Shown: positions 1 through 8,570, counted from the first letter of the stretch. The stretch is 37,678 nucleotides of DNA from JBFGJY01 sp041576975 (GCA_041576975.1 JBFGJY010000021.1:1-37678), one strand, 5' to 3'. The notes: generated by a model from the sequence alone, not told the origin. Made by a program: numbers and translations.

Positions 1-2
1 AT

Positions 3-470
3 GATGTGGAATATATAAAGGAAGGTAACTATGCCAATTCATTAGGCTTGCGAATAATTTGGGCGCAAGTAGGTTGGGATATATTTAAACATAATCCAAT
101 TATGGGAACGGGGACTGGAAGCTTTGAAACCGAGTTTAAAAAATTTGTTCAAAAAAAAGATATTGTAAATAAAGAGCTTTACTATACTCAAAATCCACAT
201 AATGGGTATGTAAGTGTAGGGGTGCAGTTGGGAGTAGTCGGATTAGTTTTTTTGATTATGCTATTTGTTCAACAATGGCGTGTTAGTAATCAGTTACCAT
301 TGCTTTCAAACTATATAGCTAAAGGAATGATTGTTACTACAGTTGTAGGTAATGTTATGAATTCAGTAATCATTTCGCATACTCAAGGATTATTCTTCGC
401 TATCTTCACGGCACTACTTTTCTCCTCATATAAGTCAGAAATATTTCAAAAAACCGAAAATAATAGTTAG
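3..470 (+). CDS. O-antigen ligase/polymerase family protein (WaaL/Wzy type), C-terminal part
   Basis: This is the C-terminal end of a polytopic membrane protein that runs in from the left; the reading frame is still open at the window edge, so the GTG at 6 is probably not the start. Visible are a periplasmic-loop stretch with GTGTGSFETEF, then the NPHNGY motif followed at once by a hydrophobic helix (VGLVFLIMLF), and a second helix near the C-terminus. The H-N-x-Y motif just before a membrane segment is typical of the Wzy_C/O-antigen ligase family, which joins O-antigen or oligosaccharide to lipid A-core, or polymerises it, on the periplasmic face. The next gene, a GT2 glycosyltransferase, follows on the same strand after 11 bases, so the two are probably co-transcribed. 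Ligase and polymerase cannot be separated from this fragment. Confidence 0.75.
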   Translation, partial: DVEYIKEGNYANSLGLRIIWAQVGWDIFKHNPIMGTGTGSFETEFKKFVQKKDIVNKELYYTQNPHNGYVSVGVQLGVVGLVFLIMLFVQQWRVSNQLPLLSNYIAKGMIVTTVVGNVMNSVIISHTQGLFFAIFTALLFSSYKSEIFQKTENNS

Positions 471-481
471 TTTAAATCGAA

Positions 482-1300
482 ATGCTTACTTCGATTATTA
501 TCAGTACGTACAATCAACCTGACATGTTGAGGTTGGTACTAACAGCACTCAATGAACAAGATTATAAAGAGTTTGAAGTTATTGTTGCAGATGATGGTTC
601 CACTGAAGAAACAGCCAGCATGCTATCGGAATTAAAAAGCTCATTGAACTACAAATTAAAACATGTTTGGCACGAGGATAAGGGATTTCGAGCTGCAGCA
701 ATAAGAAATAAGGCAGTTGTAGCAAGTAAAGGGGGCTACTTAATTTTTTTAGATGGAGATTGCGTGCCTTTTCCTTCATTTTTAGAGCGACATATGATGC
801 TTAAGGAGGATGGATGGTTTGTGCGAGGTAATCGCACTATGCTTTCAGAAGAATTTACTCGGATTGTATTGAAGGAAAAATTACTTATTCATCATTATTC
901 GAAATACACATGGATGATGTTGCGGATTAAAAAAAGAATTAAGAGAATCTTGCCACTATTGCATTTGCCAATTGGTTGGTATAGAAAAAACAAACCAATA
1001 GATTGGTTTGGGGTAAAGACTTGCAATTTGGGTGTGTGGCGAAAAGATTTTGAATTAGTTAATGGTTTTGACGAGCGCTATATTGGTTGGGGCAGAGAAG
1101 ATGCAGATTTAGCAGTAAGGTTATTTAATAATGGCATCAAACGTAAAGAAGGTATTTATGCGACTTGCGTATTGCATTTATGGCACCCAGAGTCAGATCG
1201 TATAAAGTTAGAAATTAATGATGCTTTGTTGCAAGAACATATTAAAAATAAAACAAAACGTGCTATAGATGGGTATACAAAGCATAGTATTGATGCATGA
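482..1300 (+). CDS. Family 2 glycosyltransferase (LPS/polysaccharide)
   Basis: The 272-residue protein starts with the GT-A nucleotide-sugar fold: the strand TSIIISTYN, then VIVADDGS, and FLDGDCVP carrying the metal-binding DxD. The C-terminal half has the galactosyltransferase-like block VNGFDERYIGWGREDADLA, which in related enzymes holds the catalytic acid and acceptor contacts. There is no membrane segment, so it should act at the cytoplasmic face, adding a sugar to LPS core or O-antigen. It lies directly after the ligase-like gene on the same strand and ends five bases before the stop of the convergent kinase-like gene. It ends in TGA, which is therefore read as a stop in this genome. The donor and linkage cannot be read from sequence. 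Confidence 0.85.
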   Translation: MLTSIIISTYNQPDMLRLVLTALNEQDYKEFEVIVADDGSTEETASMLSELKSSLNYKLKHVWHEDKGFRAAAIRNKAVVASKGGYLIFLDGDCVPFPSFLERHMMLKEDGWFVRGNRTMLSEEFTRIVLKEKLLIHHYSKYTWMMLRIKKRIKRILPLLHLPIGWYRKNKPIDWFGVKTCNLGVWRKDFELVNGFDERYIGWGREDADLAVRLFNNGIKRKEGIYATCVLHLWHPESDRIKLEINDALLQEHIKNKTKRAIDGYTKHSIDA

Positions 1301-1305
1301 ATAAA

Positions 1306-2169
1306 TTATTTTAGTTTGTTACTCATGCGTTCTATTATGCTAAATCCTCCTGACTTCCAAAAGTTCAAAACATGCCACCAATACGTTCTATATTCATCTC
1401 CCAAGTATTTTTGTAACAAAACTTGTTGTGGGGTTTGACAAATATTAAACCTTCTCAAGCATTTAAGATCATAAAATCGTTTTAATGTTGTGTTTACTGT
1501 ATGGACAGATGTACAACGGTCATTATCGATCAGTGTAAATTTGGCATTTTTTATATCTTCTACACCAATATTGTTGATGTCGTTGTGTTTAAGGCTCGTT
1601 AAGATGTTGCCACCATGCGGATCGTCATGTCTGATATTTGCAGCATGAATTTTTCGAACAATTTCTACACATCTATCGGCGATAACATTAATCAAATCAA
1701 TTTTATCTGCTACATCAACAGAAATAATTTCATTACATAGTTCTGCCACTGTAAGCTCGCTTTCTACCTTCTCATATAGAAAGTAACTTTTGCGATTCAA
1801 CCATGAGGTCTTGTGGGTCCAATAAGCAATGGGATTAATGGTATCAACGCCTGCTTTCTGTAATTTTATGCTGCCTCGGTAGCTGTTATAATTATAGTCT
1901 TTAAATAAGCTGGTAAAAAAAAGGTCTACCTTTCTCCAAAATTTGTAATCTTTGCTTATCTCTGAAACCTTCATTATTACGTTGCTGTTAGTATATTCAC
2001 TATAAAAACAATAAAGTTTGTTTCGTTTTCGGCTTTTCTTACTTAGCCGAAATTCATTCTCTTCATACCTTAAAAATTTCTCTTCTTGTATCCATTTTTC
2101 AATGGATTTATGACATAAAATACTCTTATTAGTCGAGAATTTTCCATGTGAGTAAAGGTGTAAGTTCAC
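1306..2169 (-). CDS. LPS core kinase-like protein (WaaP/Kdo kinase superfamily)
   Basis: The 287-residue protein has the minimal protein-kinase-like fold used by bacterial LPS heptose and Kdo kinases. A candidate ATP-binding lysine sits in NSNVIMKVSE (about residue 67). The catalytic loop is RHDDPHGGNIL (about 180-190), with the catalytic Asp five residues before Asn as in eukaryotic-like kinases. The metal-binding Asp lies in TLIDNDRC (about 215), replacing DFG. There is no signal peptide. The setting between glycosyltransferases and an LPS ligase suggests phosphorylation of a core sugar. It is read from a divergent AT-rich region shared with the next kinase-like gene. The N-terminal 50 residues are unusually rich in Lys and Arg. 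Substrate is inferred from context; a protein kinase or another small-molecule kinase remains possible. Confidence 0.7.
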   Translation of the reverse strand: MNLHLYSHGKFSTNKSILCHKSIEKWIQEEKFLRYEENEFRLSKKSRKRNKLYCFYSEYTNSNVIMKVSEISKDYKFWRKVDLFFTSLFKDYNYNSYRGSIKLQKAGVDTINPIAYWTHKTSWLNRKSYFLYEKVESELTVAELCNEIISVDVADKIDLINVIADRCVEIVRKIHAANIRHDDPHGGNILTSLKHNDINNIGVEDIKNAKFTLIDNDRCTSVHTVNTTLKRFYDLKCLRRFNICQTPQQVLLQKYLGDEYRTYWWHVLNFWKSGGFSIIERMSNKLK

Positions 2170-2189
2170 TTTAGGATTGTATTTTCTTA

Positions 2190-2224
2190 ATCTTTATAAC
2201 CAGGTTATAGTCAAGAATAAAGAT
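2190..2224. promoter_or_regulatory. Nested inverted repeats in the divergent kinase promoter region
   Basis: An inner palindrome TATAACC-A-GGTTATA (2195-2209) lies inside an outer pair, ATCTTTAT (2190-2197) and ATAAAGAT (2217-2224). It sits about 20 bases upstream of the leftward kinase gene start and about 140 bases upstream of the rightward one. Symmetry and position suggest an operator for divergent transcription. No T-tract follows, so it is a poor terminator. Function is inferred only. Confidence 0.35.
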
Positions 2225-2362
2225 CAGTAATTGATGTATTTGTTTATTATAAAAGTTGCTGTAATGTATATATATATTAGTTGTATTTATATTGTGTCAT
2301 TTTAAATATTAATTTACATTGCTTTATAAATCTTTTAGCCAATGTATGGCTGATTCAAAAAT

Positions 2363-3022
2363 ATGACAATATCAAAAGAGCTTGAGATTGAATTACAGCA
2401 AACTATTACTTTACCAGAAGAAGTTAAAGTAGTTAGTTTTTTGGGTAGAGGCAGACGCTCTTTTTCATATAGAGGAAGATATGACAAGCATGATGTTGTA
2501 ATCAAGGTTTATCGTAAAGAATTTGTTGAAAAATATATAGACAAGTGCAACATTGATATTGCCGAATTTGAGTTTGAGCGTAACACCATCTTGTATAATA
2601 TTGAAATTATAAGGCCTTATATTGCTACTCCTTATAAAGTTTTTTCGCTCAATAGTGGTTTTACGCACTCATTCATTCAGGAATATGTTGAAGGAATTAC
2701 ACTTAAACAGTTAATTTCACAACTAGGGTATCTTCCAAAAGAAGTGTTAGAAGTTGGATATAAAATTGTCCAATCCGCGGAATCTAGCGGCGTCCATGAT
2801 ATGGATATTAGTGTGGGAAATATTTTAGTAGTTAACAATGATGGGGTTTGGATGCCCAAGCTATATGATTTTAATATGCTGCCACAGCACCTGAGCCCAC
2901 CAAACCCATTTATGGCATTAGGTATTAAAATGGGGCTGCGTCGAAAATCACATAGAGATTATAGAAGCTTAAGAAACTGGGAACGTAGAGGTAAACAGAA
3001 ACGTTGGGTTGGTAAAAATTAA
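2363..3022 (+). CDS. Kinase-fold protein, probable lipid/LPS kinase-like
   Basis: The 219-residue protein has recognisable kinase elements: a glycine-rich loop LGRGRRSFSYRG (about 28-39), the lysine in VVIKVYRKE (about 48), a hinge IQEYVEG, a catalytic loop VHDMDISVGNILV (Asp about 148, Asn about 153) and YDFN in the DFG position (about 168-171). The C-terminal lobe is very short and ends in a basic tail (RRKSHRDYRSLRNWERRGK), which may contact membrane lipid or LPS phosphate. The membrane-protein gene starts five bases after its stop on the same strand, so the two are probably one transcript. It is clearly different from the neighbouring kinase-like gene and from KdkA. Substrate unknown; LPS core or a lipid precursor is the contextual guess. 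Confidence 0.65.
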   Translation: MTISKELEIELQQTITLPEEVKVVSFLGRGRRSFSYRGRYDKHDVVIKVYRKEFVEKYIDKCNIDIAEFEFERNTILYNIEIIRPYIATPYKVFSLNSGFTHSFIQEYVEGITLKQLISQLGYLPKEVLEVGYKIVQSAESSGVHDMDISVGNILVVNNDGVWMPKLYDFNMLPQHLSPPNPFMALGIKMGLRRKSHRDYRSLRNWERRGKQKRWVGKN

Positions 3023-3027
3023 TTCTT

Positions 3028-3717
3028 ATGACTAAAGATTTGCACAAATTCATTTGGTTAATTATTCCAACTGTTATCTTATTCATACCTTATATATCAA
3101 GAATTGTAAGCGATAAAGCATATTTATATATGTACATGGAAAGCGGATGGGTAGAGGTATCCACTGTAATTTTTCTGATAACGTCAATAATTTTTAGTGT
3201 AATGCTTTTAAAAACAAATAATTTTTCGAATTATAATTGGTTCCGATGGTGGATAGTTTTACTTATTTTTGGGTGCGTTTATTTTGCAGGTGAGGAAATA
3301 AGTTGGGGGCAGCATATATTTGGTTGGGAAACACCTAAAGGTTGGTTAGATATCAATGATCAAAGTGAAACGAATTTACACAATACAAGTCCACTGTTTG
3401 ATCAGATTCCGCGCTCATTATTAACTATTGCGGCATTAATTGGTGGGGTGTTGGTACCTCTTTATCGATTTATTACAAAGAAATTTCCTAATCAGCAATC
3501 AATAAATTTTTGGTTGTGGCCAACTTATGTATGTTTACCTACTGCTTTGTTTTCTTTAGTTGTCAGCTGGCATGAAAAAATATATGAGAGCTTGAATATT
3601 CAAATTCCTGCAGTTTTAGATATTCGAGCGGGTGAGGTAAAAGAGAGCTTATTGGCTTTATTTATAATGATCTATGTTTTATCAATTTGGTATCGAAATC
3701 GAATATTATCGGATTAA
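3028..3717 (+). CDS. Six-helix membrane protein with GEEISWGQ motif, function unknown
   Basis: The 229-residue protein is strongly hydrophobic, with about six predicted membrane helices: FIWLIIPTVILFI, VIFLITSIIFSVMLL, WWIVLLIFGCVYFA, LLTIAALIGGVLV, YVCLPTALFSLVV and LLALFIMIYVLSIW. Between helices 3 and 4 lies the polar segment GEEISWGQHIFGWETP, rich in acidic, His and Trp residues, followed by NDQSETNLHNTS. From memory, this GEEISWGQ-type block recurs in uncharacterised bacterial membrane proteins, and such conserved charged residues at a helix end could form an active site. It starts five bases after the kinase-like gene, suggesting coupled expression and an envelope-lipid or LPS role. I cannot assign a reaction. 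Confidence 0.6.
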   Translation: MTKDLHKFIWLIIPTVILFIPYISRIVSDKAYLYMYMESGWVEVSTVIFLITSIIFSVMLLKTNNFSNYNWFRWWIVLLIFGCVYFAGEEISWGQHIFGWETPKGWLDINDQSETNLHNTSPLFDQIPRSLLTIAALIGGVLVPLYRFITKKFPNQQSINFWLWPTYVCLPTALFSLVVSWHEKIYESLNIQIPAVLDIRAGEVKESLLALFIMIYVLSIWYRNRILSD

Positions 3718-3724
3718 ACACCCT

Positions 3725-4114
3725 TTAATACTCGGAGTAGGACTTTTCTTCAATAATCTTAGATCCAAGCAGATCATTGATTTTTCTCTTGGTAGCAGCG
3801 CGTTTGTCATTCTGAATGTAAACGGATCTTGCTAATTCTATAAACTCTTGATCGAATTCTTTATTGGACTCTTTTAATCGAATTTTATCTTCAATCTCCC
3901 ACAAATTTTGATTATTTATTTTTAGCTCTTGCTTGAGTGAATGCATAGCATCTTTGTTAGAGGAATGCTGAATCCAAATTTGACTTAATAGCTTAAGTTC
4001 AGTTTCTATATTTTGTAGTTTTTGATTATCTTGTATTAGTTCTGCTTTAATTTCCAAAATTGTAATTTTATCAAGCAGCTCACCGGGTGAAATAGGTATG
4101 TTAATATGTTCCAT
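3725..4114 (-). CDS. DUF6165-like protein
   Basis: The 129-residue soluble, mostly helical protein begins INIPISPGELLDKITILEI and ends with a conserved-looking tail (SVYIQNDKRAATKRKIND, then EEKSY). The PGELLDKITILEIK opening, an internal LWEIEDKIRLKE and the C-terminal RAATKRKIN match my memory of the DUF6165 family, often found near LPS or glycosyltransferase genes. The heptad-like Leu/Ile spacing through the middle suggests a coiled-coil or helical hairpin. It lies 27 bases downstream of the GT9 gene on the same strand, so both are probably one leftward operon. No catalytic motif is visible; a structural or adaptor role in LPS synthesis is only a guess from position. Confidence 0.7.
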   Translation of the reverse strand: MEHINIPISPGELLDKITILEIKAELIQDNQKLQNIETELKLLSQIWIQHSSNKDAMHSLKQELKINNQNLWEIEDKIRLKESNKEFDQEFIELARSVYIQNDKRAATKRKINDLLGSKIIEEKSYSEY

Positions 4115-4141
4115 TTTATAGTTACTTATTTTGAGTATTGA

Positions 4142-5179
4142 TTATTGCTGTACCAGCGCATCCAATTTTGCGATTACGTCTTTAACATCGATTAACTTCA
4201 TTGCACCTTGATATTCTATTTTTGTGCCCCATTTTAATTCATCTGCCGATTTATTTTTAAAGGTACGTGCAGCCGCATCGTACTTATCTACACACCATTG
4301 TTGACTAAAATATGGGCCACTACGTTTTGGGTTGCTCGCTGCATATAATCCAATCACTGGTGTACCTAATCCCGTCGCCATATGTGCCGGGCCTGAATCT
4401 GGTGAAATTATGACATCGACACGCTGCAACAATGCAAGAAATTTTTTCAAGGTATCTTTGCCTATTAAGTTTAAAGGTTTGGTTTGCATATGGCGTTCAA
4501 TTTCGATTCCAATTTGTTTTTCTGCTGCTGATGCGCCACCACATAGTATGACTTGTGCATTAAGTGATTGGATTGCATAGTCCGCGACTGCAGCATAGCG
4601 CTCTGCGCTCCAATTTCTGAGTATGTGACTCGAGCAGGGGCTAATGATTACTTTAAACCGATCATTTGCTAAATGTTGATTGGCAAATTCATGGGCTTCT
4701 TCAGGAATATAATATTCCCAGAGCATCTCACGATCATGTAGTCCAAGATATTCGATAAAGCTGAAAAAGCTATCTAAAACATGCTGTTGTGATGCAGCAT
4801 TAATACGATGATTTATAAAAAACGAGTGAAAATCTTTAGATCTTGCCTTGTCATAGCCTAGTTTTAGCGTAGCGGGAATTAAGGCGCTGATAATATTTGC
4901 TCGCAAAGAAACTTGAGCACAAAGCAAAATATCAAATTTTCGATGTTTCATTTTTTGAACTATATTTTTATAGCTGCTAAAAACATTGGATTTATCAAAC
5001 TGAATAAACTCTATATTGGGAATATCATATACAAGGTTGGCTTCTTTTTTTCCGATAATCCAGGTAAGTTGGGTTTTTGGCCAATATTTTTGAATTGTAC
5101 GCACAACTGGGACCATATGTGTAACATCACCAATTGCAGATAATCGTAAAATACAAATAGACTTTGGTGGATTATCCAT
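4142..5179 (-). CDS. Family 9 glycosyltransferase (heptosyltransferase-like)
   Basis: The 345-residue protein has the GT9 two-domain GT-B layout. The N-terminal domain opens with ICILRLSAIGDVTHMVPV; the Asp in SAIGD is the usual catalytic base of ADP-heptose:LPS heptosyltransferases. The C-terminal domain carries ISPCSSHILRNWSAERY, the donor-site block ISPDSGPAHMATGLGTPVI, and LYAASNPKRSGPY. It would add a heptose (or similar sugar) from a nucleotide donor to the LPS inner core at the inner membrane. It diverges from kdkA across a 45-base gap and is followed by the DUF6165-like gene. The SAIGD opening looks nearer to WaaC/WaaQ-type than to WaaF, which is present separately at 9.75 kb, but the exact acceptor is not determined. 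Confidence 0.85.
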   Translation of the reverse strand: MDNPPKSICILRLSAIGDVTHMVPVVRTIQKYWPKTQLTWIIGKKEANLVYDIPNIEFIQFDKSNVFSSYKNIVQKMKHRKFDILLCAQVSLRANIISALIPATLKLGYDKARSKDFHSFFINHRINAASQQHVLDSFFSFIEYLGLHDREMLWEYYIPEEAHEFANQHLANDRFKVIISPCSSHILRNWSAERYAAVADYAIQSLNAQVILCGGASAAEKQIGIEIERHMQTKPLNLIGKDTLKKFLALLQRVDVIISPDSGPAHMATGLGTPVIGLYAASNPKRSGPYFSQQWCVDKYDAAARTFKNKSADELKWGTKIEYQGAMKLIDVKDVIAKLDALVQQ

Positions 5180-5224
5180 GCTGAATCAAATTTATATAAA
5201 TACAGAACCTCAAAAGTAGGGTAT

Positions 5225-5962
5225 ATGGATTCTTTTGAATTTAGTCATTATGGTAACGATATTGTTACGTATAACAAAATCTTATTTACGGAATTCCCGC
5301 TTGAAATATTTAACCCCGATTACCTGATTTCAAACCATTCGCTGGAATATAAGCAACTTAAATCGGTAGATGTGAAAGGAAGGGGTGGCGTGCATGTATT
5401 CAAATATAATAATCATGATTTAGTGTTACGTCATTACTATCGTGGTGGAATGATTTCAAAATTTATTCATGATATATATCTATGGCAAGGATTGTATAAA
5501 ACAAGGGCTATTGGTGAAATTCAGATGCTGTCAAGAATGCAGAAAATGAATCTACCTGTACCAATTCCCATAGCTGCGCATATCCACAGAGTTGGTTTTG
5601 CATATAAAGCAGATATTGTCACTCAGCTGATTCCTCAATCACAATCACTCAGCACAGTATTAATAAAAAATCCGGTACCCAAAAAAATTTGGCATGAGAT
5701 CGGTTTCGTGATTAGGCAATTTCATGACAATAATTGTAATCACGCAGATTTAAATGCACATAATATTTTACTTGATGAAAAGGGTGAAGTTTTTTTAATT
5801 GATTTTGATAAGTCAAGAATTGTCAATAACTCGAATAGATGGATGCAAAGTAATCTTTCCAGGTTGGAACGATCACTCGAGAAGCTAAAAAACACAGAAG
5901 CCACATTTAATTATTCGGAACAGGATTTTAAATTACTAATGGAGGGATATAACTGTCACTAG
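5225..5962 (+). CDS. kdkA: 3-deoxy-D-manno-octulosonic acid (Kdo) kinase
   Basis: The 245-residue protein matches the KdkA family along its length: glycine-rich loop GRGGVHVF (about 52-59), LVLRHYYRGGM, a catalytic loop NHADLNAHNILL (Asp about 175, Asn about 180) and FLIDFDKSR (about 190-198). KdkA uses ATP to phosphorylate Kdo of Kdo-lipid A at the cytoplasmic face; it is typical of organisms with a single phosphorylated Kdo, such as Haemophilus and Vibrio. The ATG at 5225 follows a purine-rich AGTAGGG. It is convergent with waaA, two bases separating their stops, so Kdo transferase and kinase sit back to back although not in one transcript. This is the best identified of the three kinase-fold genes in the locus. 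Confidence 0.88.
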   Translation: MDSFEFSHYGNDIVTYNKILFTEFPLEIFNPDYLISNHSLEYKQLKSVDVKGRGGVHVFKYNNHDLVLRHYYRGGMISKFIHDIYLWQGLYKTRAIGEIQMLSRMQKMNLPVPIPIAAHIHRVGFAYKADIVTQLIPQSQSLSTVLIKNPVPKKIWHEIGFVIRQFHDNNCNHADLNAHNILLDEKGEVFLIDFDKSRIVNNSNRWMQSNLSRLERSLEKLKNTEATFNYSEQDFKLLMEGYNCH

Positions 5963-5964
5963 TT

Positions 5965-7227
5965 TTATGCATGATTTACGAGAGGTTGTAAATATTTTAA
6001 GTAGTCCATTAACACAAAGGTCTTTTGTTCAATAAAACGTTGCGCATTCATGCCATATTGTGCTCTTTCATAATCATTATTTAGTAGATGCACTAACTTA
6101 TTTTTTAAATCGTGATTATCAGTTATTTGTATTACCCCATTCGCTTCTAAAAGTTCTTTTGTCTCGAGTGCAAAATTATCTGTATAAGGACCAACTATGA
6201 CGCATTTCCCAAAGCTGGCAGGTTCAAGAATATTGTGCCCACCACGCTGAATAAGAGAGCCACCTACAAATACTAAGGCGGCCTCATTGAAGTACATATC
6301 TAATTCACCCAAGGTATCTACAATATAGATATCAGTGTCATCAGTGATTATGTCTCGATTGCTACGAATCGCCACCTTGAAGCTTTTGTGTTGCAGTTGT
6401 TGTAATAATTGTTTGCCACGATCAGGGTATCGCGGTGCGATCACAAGCAAATAATCCTTCTGTTTGAGAATATCCATATATTGTGCAAGTTGTAATTCTT
6501 CATCATCATGAGTTGACACTGCTAATAAAAACGGGCGTTTTATTGTTGTACAGGGAAGATCTGAGTTTAAGTATGGCTTGATGGCGTATTTTAAGTTACC
6601 TACAGTGTGAGCTAAATTTTCATCGGCTCCTATATTTATAAATTTAGAACGATCTTCATTTGAACGTGTCAGTAGTAAAGTTAAGTTTTTCAATGAAGAT
6701 TGATAATCATTTTTTATTAAATTGCTAGCTCGTATTGATTTGTTAGTTAATCTTCCATTAATAATGGCAATTGGGATATTTTTTTTCGCGGTTAGAAAAA
6801 ATAATGTAGGCCAAATTTCAGTTTCTAAAATCAGTACACATACAGGATCAATGCAACTTAAGAAGGCGTTGACTGCAAATGAGTAATCAAGTGGCAAATA
6901 GGCATGTGAAATATTTTGATGTTGTAATTTTGATACAAGTTGTGCGCCAGTTGGAGTATTTGTAGATATTACGATATTTTTATCTGGGTATTGATTGCAT
7001 AGCTCTAATATCAAAGGTTTTGCTGCATTCACTTCTCCAACTGAAGCGCAATGAATTAAAATTGAAGGTGATGCTGAAGGTATATAGTTAAAACCAAGAC
7101 GTTGAGAGAAGTAACGCCATCCACCGTCCTTAATAGATCGATAAACGATATATCCCAATGCTACTGGGCTAAGCAAGAATAATAGTGATTTATAACGCAG
7201 CGATGTGCAATTCAATGGCTTTGACAT
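5965..7227 (-). CDS. waaA: Kdo transferase (3-deoxy-D-manno-octulosonic acid transferase)
   Basis: WaaA (KdtA) moves Kdo from CMP-Kdo to lipid IVA at the inner membrane. The protein has an N-terminal hydrophobic anchor (SLLFLLSPVALGYIVYRSI), then ILIHCASVGEVNAAKPLI, in which the conserved Glu is the probable base; ILETEIWPTLF; the CMP-Kdo site region LLAVSTHDDEE; and FVGGSLIQRGGHNILEPA, the GG..N.LEP signature of GT30. I place the start at the ATG at 7227, giving 420 residues, close to the E. coli enzyme. An upstream TTG at 7245 is in frame but would overlap tolC. The gap to the tolC stop is five bases, so waaA is likely the last gene of the pcm-like / rhodanese / tolC / waaA transcript. Confidence 0.92.
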   Translation of the reverse strand: MSKPLNCTSLRYKSLLFLLSPVALGYIVYRSIKDGGWRYFSQRLGFNYIPSASPSILIHCASVGEVNAAKPLILELCNQYPDKNIVISTNTPTGAQLVSKLQHQNISHAYLPLDYSFAVNAFLSCIDPVCVLILETEIWPTLFFLTAKKNIPIAIINGRLTNKSIRASNLIKNDYQSSLKNLTLLLTRSNEDRSKFINIGADENLAHTVGNLKYAIKPYLNSDLPCTTIKRPFLLAVSTHDDEELQLAQYMDILKQKDYLLVIAPRYPDRGKQLLQQLQHKSFKVAIRSNRDIITDDTDIYIVDTLGELDMYFNEAALVFVGGSLIQRGGHNILEPASFGKCVIVGPYTDNFALETKELLEANGVIQITDNHDLKNKLVHLLNNDYERAQYGMNAQRFIEQKTFVLMDYLKYLQPLVNHA

Positions 7228-7232
7228 GCAGG

Positions 7233-8570
7233 CTAATTTAGCCAACCATCGATCTTTAGTAAATCATCAATTGATAAGATTCCAGCAGCTTGTTTAAGCC
7301 TTAAGGTATTTAGAAGATAATCATAGCGTGCACGCGAATAATCTCGTTTAGCAAGAAAGGTCTCCTGCAAAGTTAGTAATACATCTACCGAAGTACGTGT
7401 GCCCACTTGGAATCCGGCTTCGGCAGCGCGTGCTGCGGCTTCTGTGGAATCAAGAGCTTGAGCGAGCGCTTTTACACGACTGATACCCGCGATTACATTT
7501 AAGTACGCATTACGTGTACTTTGAATGGTTTCGCGTCGTACTTTTTCATGTTGATTTTGAGCAAGTTCTGCATTGTAACGCGCTTCTTTAGTCTGATAAT
7601 ACGTACGGCCGCCTACTACAAGGGGAATATTCAGTTCTAAGCCTATACGAGTATCTTCTAATTCACGTGAGCCAGTTAACCCGCCTGAATCGAGATCTTG
7701 ATAAGTCCCAACGATGTCTAGGGTTGGAAGGTGGCGAGATTGTTGCAGTTTAATTTCTTGAGTGGCAATCTTGGTTGTGTATTCGCTCGACAACAGCGCT
7801 AAATTTTGTTCTAGCGCTTTATACACCCACTCCTCTGTGTCATTGGGTTCCGGCGATACAAGCTCCATGCGATCAGATAGGGGATGAAGTGCTTCTAAGC
7901 GTTGCGCAATGATCACCTCCAATGCATCTTTGGAAGTTTCCAGTGCAATTTGTGCTTCGATCTCTCTTGCAGCTGCGAGGTCATATGAAGCTTGTGCTTC
8001 TTTTACATCAGTAATTGCGATGAGGCCTACTTCAAACCGCTTTTTTGCTTGTTCAAGCTGACGTTCTATTGCTTCTTTTTCTGAATTTCGAAAAGTTAAT
8101 GTGTCTTGCGCTGCGAGCACATTAAAATATGCATCTGCAGTGCGGACCATTAGATCTTGCTGAGCTGCGTCGAAATCAATTTTAGCTCTAGCAACTGAAT
8201 TTTTGGCTTGGCGTAATTGCACATAAAAATCATGATGGTAAAGCGCCTGGTTGATGCTTAAAGTGTAGCCATGTTCATTGAAGTCCACAGACCTTCCTGG
8301 TATGCCAAATGTTTCTCCATCCACTTTAAGGTGGATATCTGTTGTGTTTGCCTTAACACTAGCTTGTGGAAGAATGTTTGCACGCGCTATGGGCCTTGCT
8401 TGGGCTTCCGCGTTATATTTGGATTCAGCAATTTGAATATCGGCATCGGTTTGTTTTGCCATGGAATAAACATCTACAAGACTGTTTGCTCTCGCAGAGT
8501 CAATGTTTGTGATAAAGCAAATAACCAGTAAAAAAAAGGGTAGTGTAGTTTTTATAGACTTTATGCACAT
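7233..8570 (-). CDS. tolC: TolC-family outer-membrane efflux/secretion channel
   Basis: The 445-residue protein has a signal peptide (FFLLVICFITNIDSARA) and the two-fold repeated TolC architecture: each half has long coiled helices and beta segments. The N-terminal half shows NSLVDVYSMAKQTDADI and, further in, DLMVRTADAYFNVLAAQDTL. The C-terminal half has RLGLELNIPLVVGGRTYYQ-type strands (IGLELNIPLVVGGRTYY) and a matching helix TRNAYLNVIAGISRVKAL. TolC trimers form the outer-membrane exit duct for tripartite drug efflux and type I secretion. No inner-membrane pump is encoded nearby. The gene lies between the rhodanese gene (51 bases upstream) and waaA (five bases downstream) on the same strand. 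Confidence 0.92.
   Translation of the reverse strand: MCIKSIKTTLPFFLLVICFITNIDSARANSLVDVYSMAKQTDADIQIAESKYNAEAQARPIARANILPQASVKANTTDIHLKVDGETFGIPGRSVDFNEHGYTLSINQALYHHDFYVQLRQAKNSVARAKIDFDAAQQDLMVRTADAYFNVLAAQDTLTFRNSEKEAIERQLEQAKKRFEVGLIAITDVKEAQASYDLAAAREIEAQIALETSKDALEVIIAQRLEALHPLSDRMELVSPEPNDTEEWVYKALEQNLALLSSEYTTKIATQEIKLQQSRHLPTLDIVGTYQDLDSGGLTGSRELEDTRIGLELNIPLVVGGRTYYQTKEARYNAELAQNQHEKVRRETIQSTRNAYLNVIAGISRVKALAQALDSTEAAARAAEAGFQVGTRTSVDVLLTLQETFLAKRDYSRARYDYLLNTLRLKQAAGILSIDDLLKIDGWLN

Noticed and set aside
5965..7245. TTG at 7245 as waaA start
   Set aside because: It overlaps the tolC stop and the ATG at 7227 leaves a complete WaaA of normal length.
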